From: Algoriphagus sp.
Lineage (GTDB): Bacteria; Bacteroidota; Bacteroidia; Cytophagales; Cyclobacteriaceae
Assembly (NCBI GenBank): GCA_023255285.1
Contig: JALRIY010000038.1
Span: 1-15,101, forward strand
Length of the DNA stretch: 15,101 nucleotides
Direction: 5' to 3'
Every line of letters starts with the position of its first letter. Position 1 is the first letter of the stretch. Of the stretch, positions 15,001 through 15,101 are shown in pieces. The position numbers and the translations under genes are program-made. The notes beneath the pieces were generated by a model. The model was not told where the DNA came from and did no database searches. It worked only from the letters and a program-made list of their open reading frames with translations.

Positions 15001-15101
15001 CTGGAATTCCTGTCTTTGATGGAAAAATTGAACGGGTGGTACTTAAGAAGAATAGTATGCTGGATATATTGAATACCAAAAAGGTAGACCTGCGGGAAGT
15101 A
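12063..15101 (+). CDS. AsmA-like/DUF748-type large envelope protein, 3' end missing
   Basis: One frame stays open for 1013 codons from the ATG to the right edge; I read it through and found no stop. The first 20 residues are polar and basic, followed by a membrane anchor near 20-45 (LGLSLLTILTLEFTLYFG). Next comes LLRKKLNESFNGVYELEFNR, the type of opening seen in AsmA-family proteins (membrane helix, then the start of a repeated beta-groove). The rest is Leu/Glu/Phe-rich, with alternating hydrophobic residues and recurring short units such as 'lhLdkLeldggeis' that fit extended repeated beta-strands. AsmA/TamB/DUF748 relatives are anchored in the inner membrane and span the periplasm, several acting in lipid or outer-membrane-protein transport. 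No enzyme motif is visible. The start has no in-frame ATG upstream and no ribosome site; a weak -7-like TATATTTA lies at 12038-12045. Family call is from pattern and topology, so moderate. Confidence 0.65.
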   Translation, partial: MGTKSISEENPDRSALRKRVLRVLGLSLLTILTLEFTLYFGSNLFLGSLLRKKLNESFNGVYELEFNRVHLSLIRRGIIFDGIVMQPIHLEKAAYEQVLFELTLDELSFTGLWYGLQNQKLYVGEVRLNRPNFKVVSSPSQFVSQQDKAPPRKFRSPIALLENELRKSIKNLPLAGIHVGRVLVNQAQVFFLNFLSQKELLAKEASFTALDLNWTPNQPWKTPFNARGFEFELEGVTYALPDGVHQISSKKVFISSLEETIELQEFKLVPDLSRASSTYYSLELAKLQLRQVDLNEAFRSAKLDLEELILEEPQIKVIQSSFPAASSQVSGDLHAFIRGKLNQLTIKEFAIQNGSFLKKDKEDSLRNRIQLDDLDLKMVNFYLGQDSLRREQQFFYGSDASLAIAHAVLFLGDGIHSVEGENLEASTFKNELTGTKIKLIPRHMSSLNDINQPSYKLDLAEFTFGKVDLKKWYSKGELEIETLFLRKPKLLIRETNPSYSNSDNTSFIPLLSGIVNRVAIQSFKIEEGTLLLNEESGVKSTDLDLGKFSLALEKLQLEPKQEASSIQQQLQFAEVLLTLYDYRLKLRDNLHEFLAEELSIDSKSEWLEIKNLRIQPADSTQIEEQLQVLGKTTAVNFSVPLFRANGVGFVEALFDQKLRLNHLQLDLPRVHWYTYRSRESKASESALGSAEDLKALLLGYFEDIEVDSVSISNAKIRYVNGTKEAVTKFEEDQLFFKLKNFALHKNGNPSENRALFSDEVNLTFNSYTFSLAGGKYLVDTDFLNYNSRTRTLDFENLRLLPGKVEDRRLALGFNFPKVAFQGVNLEEFIFDNVLHLEKLEIDGGEISVGLDPQVPSSSKLALQRKKLALERAVERIHIDTISSENATLQLNFLDQNQSKKAIKTGFGLYITQFDLDSLRVRTQDLSKTYQGVNLGLTNFEFTLPDSVHTLKFDAFGFGDNQEELIFSGLSIHPKNNSGTSGIPVFDGKIERVVLKKNSMLDILNTKKVDLREV

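Noticed and set aside
1..15101. CRISPR arrays, insertion sequences and ordinary tRNA or rRNA genes
   Set aside because: No regularly spaced repeats, transposase frames, terminal inverted repeats or rRNA motifs were seen; the only tRNA resemblance is the two atypical RNAs.

Overview
The window looks like a chromosomal segment from a member of the Bacteroidota, most likely the Cytophagales (Cyclobacteriaceae or a relative such as Algoriphagus). This assignment rests on protein style and signals, not on a marker search. Supporting signs are exact matches to the Bacteroidota -7 promoter element TAnnTTTG, start codons that mostly lack a Shine-Dalgarno sequence, a DUF4105/Lnb-type protein with a membrane C-terminus, and an MltF-like transglycosylase. 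I see no transposase, integrase, phage gene or CRISPR array.

Layout. Positions 1-1194 hold the 3' part of a TolC-type outer-membrane efflux gene, closed by an intrinsic terminator. Next is an mltF-like membrane lytic transglycosylase (1304-2686). It converges on, and overlaps by four bases, a minus-strand pair: a RidA-family protein and a GntP-family permease (2683-4596). A 532-base gap with two inverted repeats precedes a DUF4105 membrane protein (5129-6304). Then come uvrB (6372-8408) and, 19 bases later, an AlbA_2-domain protein (8428-9063). That gene overlaps the convergent end of a PLP enzyme of the ACC deaminase/D-cysteine desulfhydrase family (9047-9970, minus). The PLP gene is divergent from rluD (10018-11055), and the two genes have interleaved -7 boxes in a very short gap.

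The most unusual part is the AT-rich interval 11056-12062, which has no convincing protein gene. It contains two independent small-RNA transcription units, each with an exact TAnnTTTG box, a tRNA-like body and a strong intrinsic terminator. Both bodies have a perfect 7-bp acceptor stem (starting TGTA) and a canonical T-arm. The two acceptor stems differ by a compensatory base-pair change. Their interiors are not normal tRNA: the first (108 nt) has no recognisable D-arm and carries two AT-rich helices. The second (139 nt) has a leucine-tRNA-like D-arm, an anticodon-like arm reading GTC and a roughly 70-nt extra region with two further hairpins. I cannot assign them to a known family, and they are the best candidate here for an undescribed system.

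From 12063 to the right edge runs one uninterrupted frame of at least 1013 codons, the N-terminal part of an AsmA-like/DUF748-type envelope protein; its 3' end lies outside the window. The protein genes are otherwise core functions (efflux, wall turnover, DNA repair, rRNA modification, envelope). The PLP enzyme and the RidA-GntP pair hint at amino-acid or hydroxy-acid scavenging.
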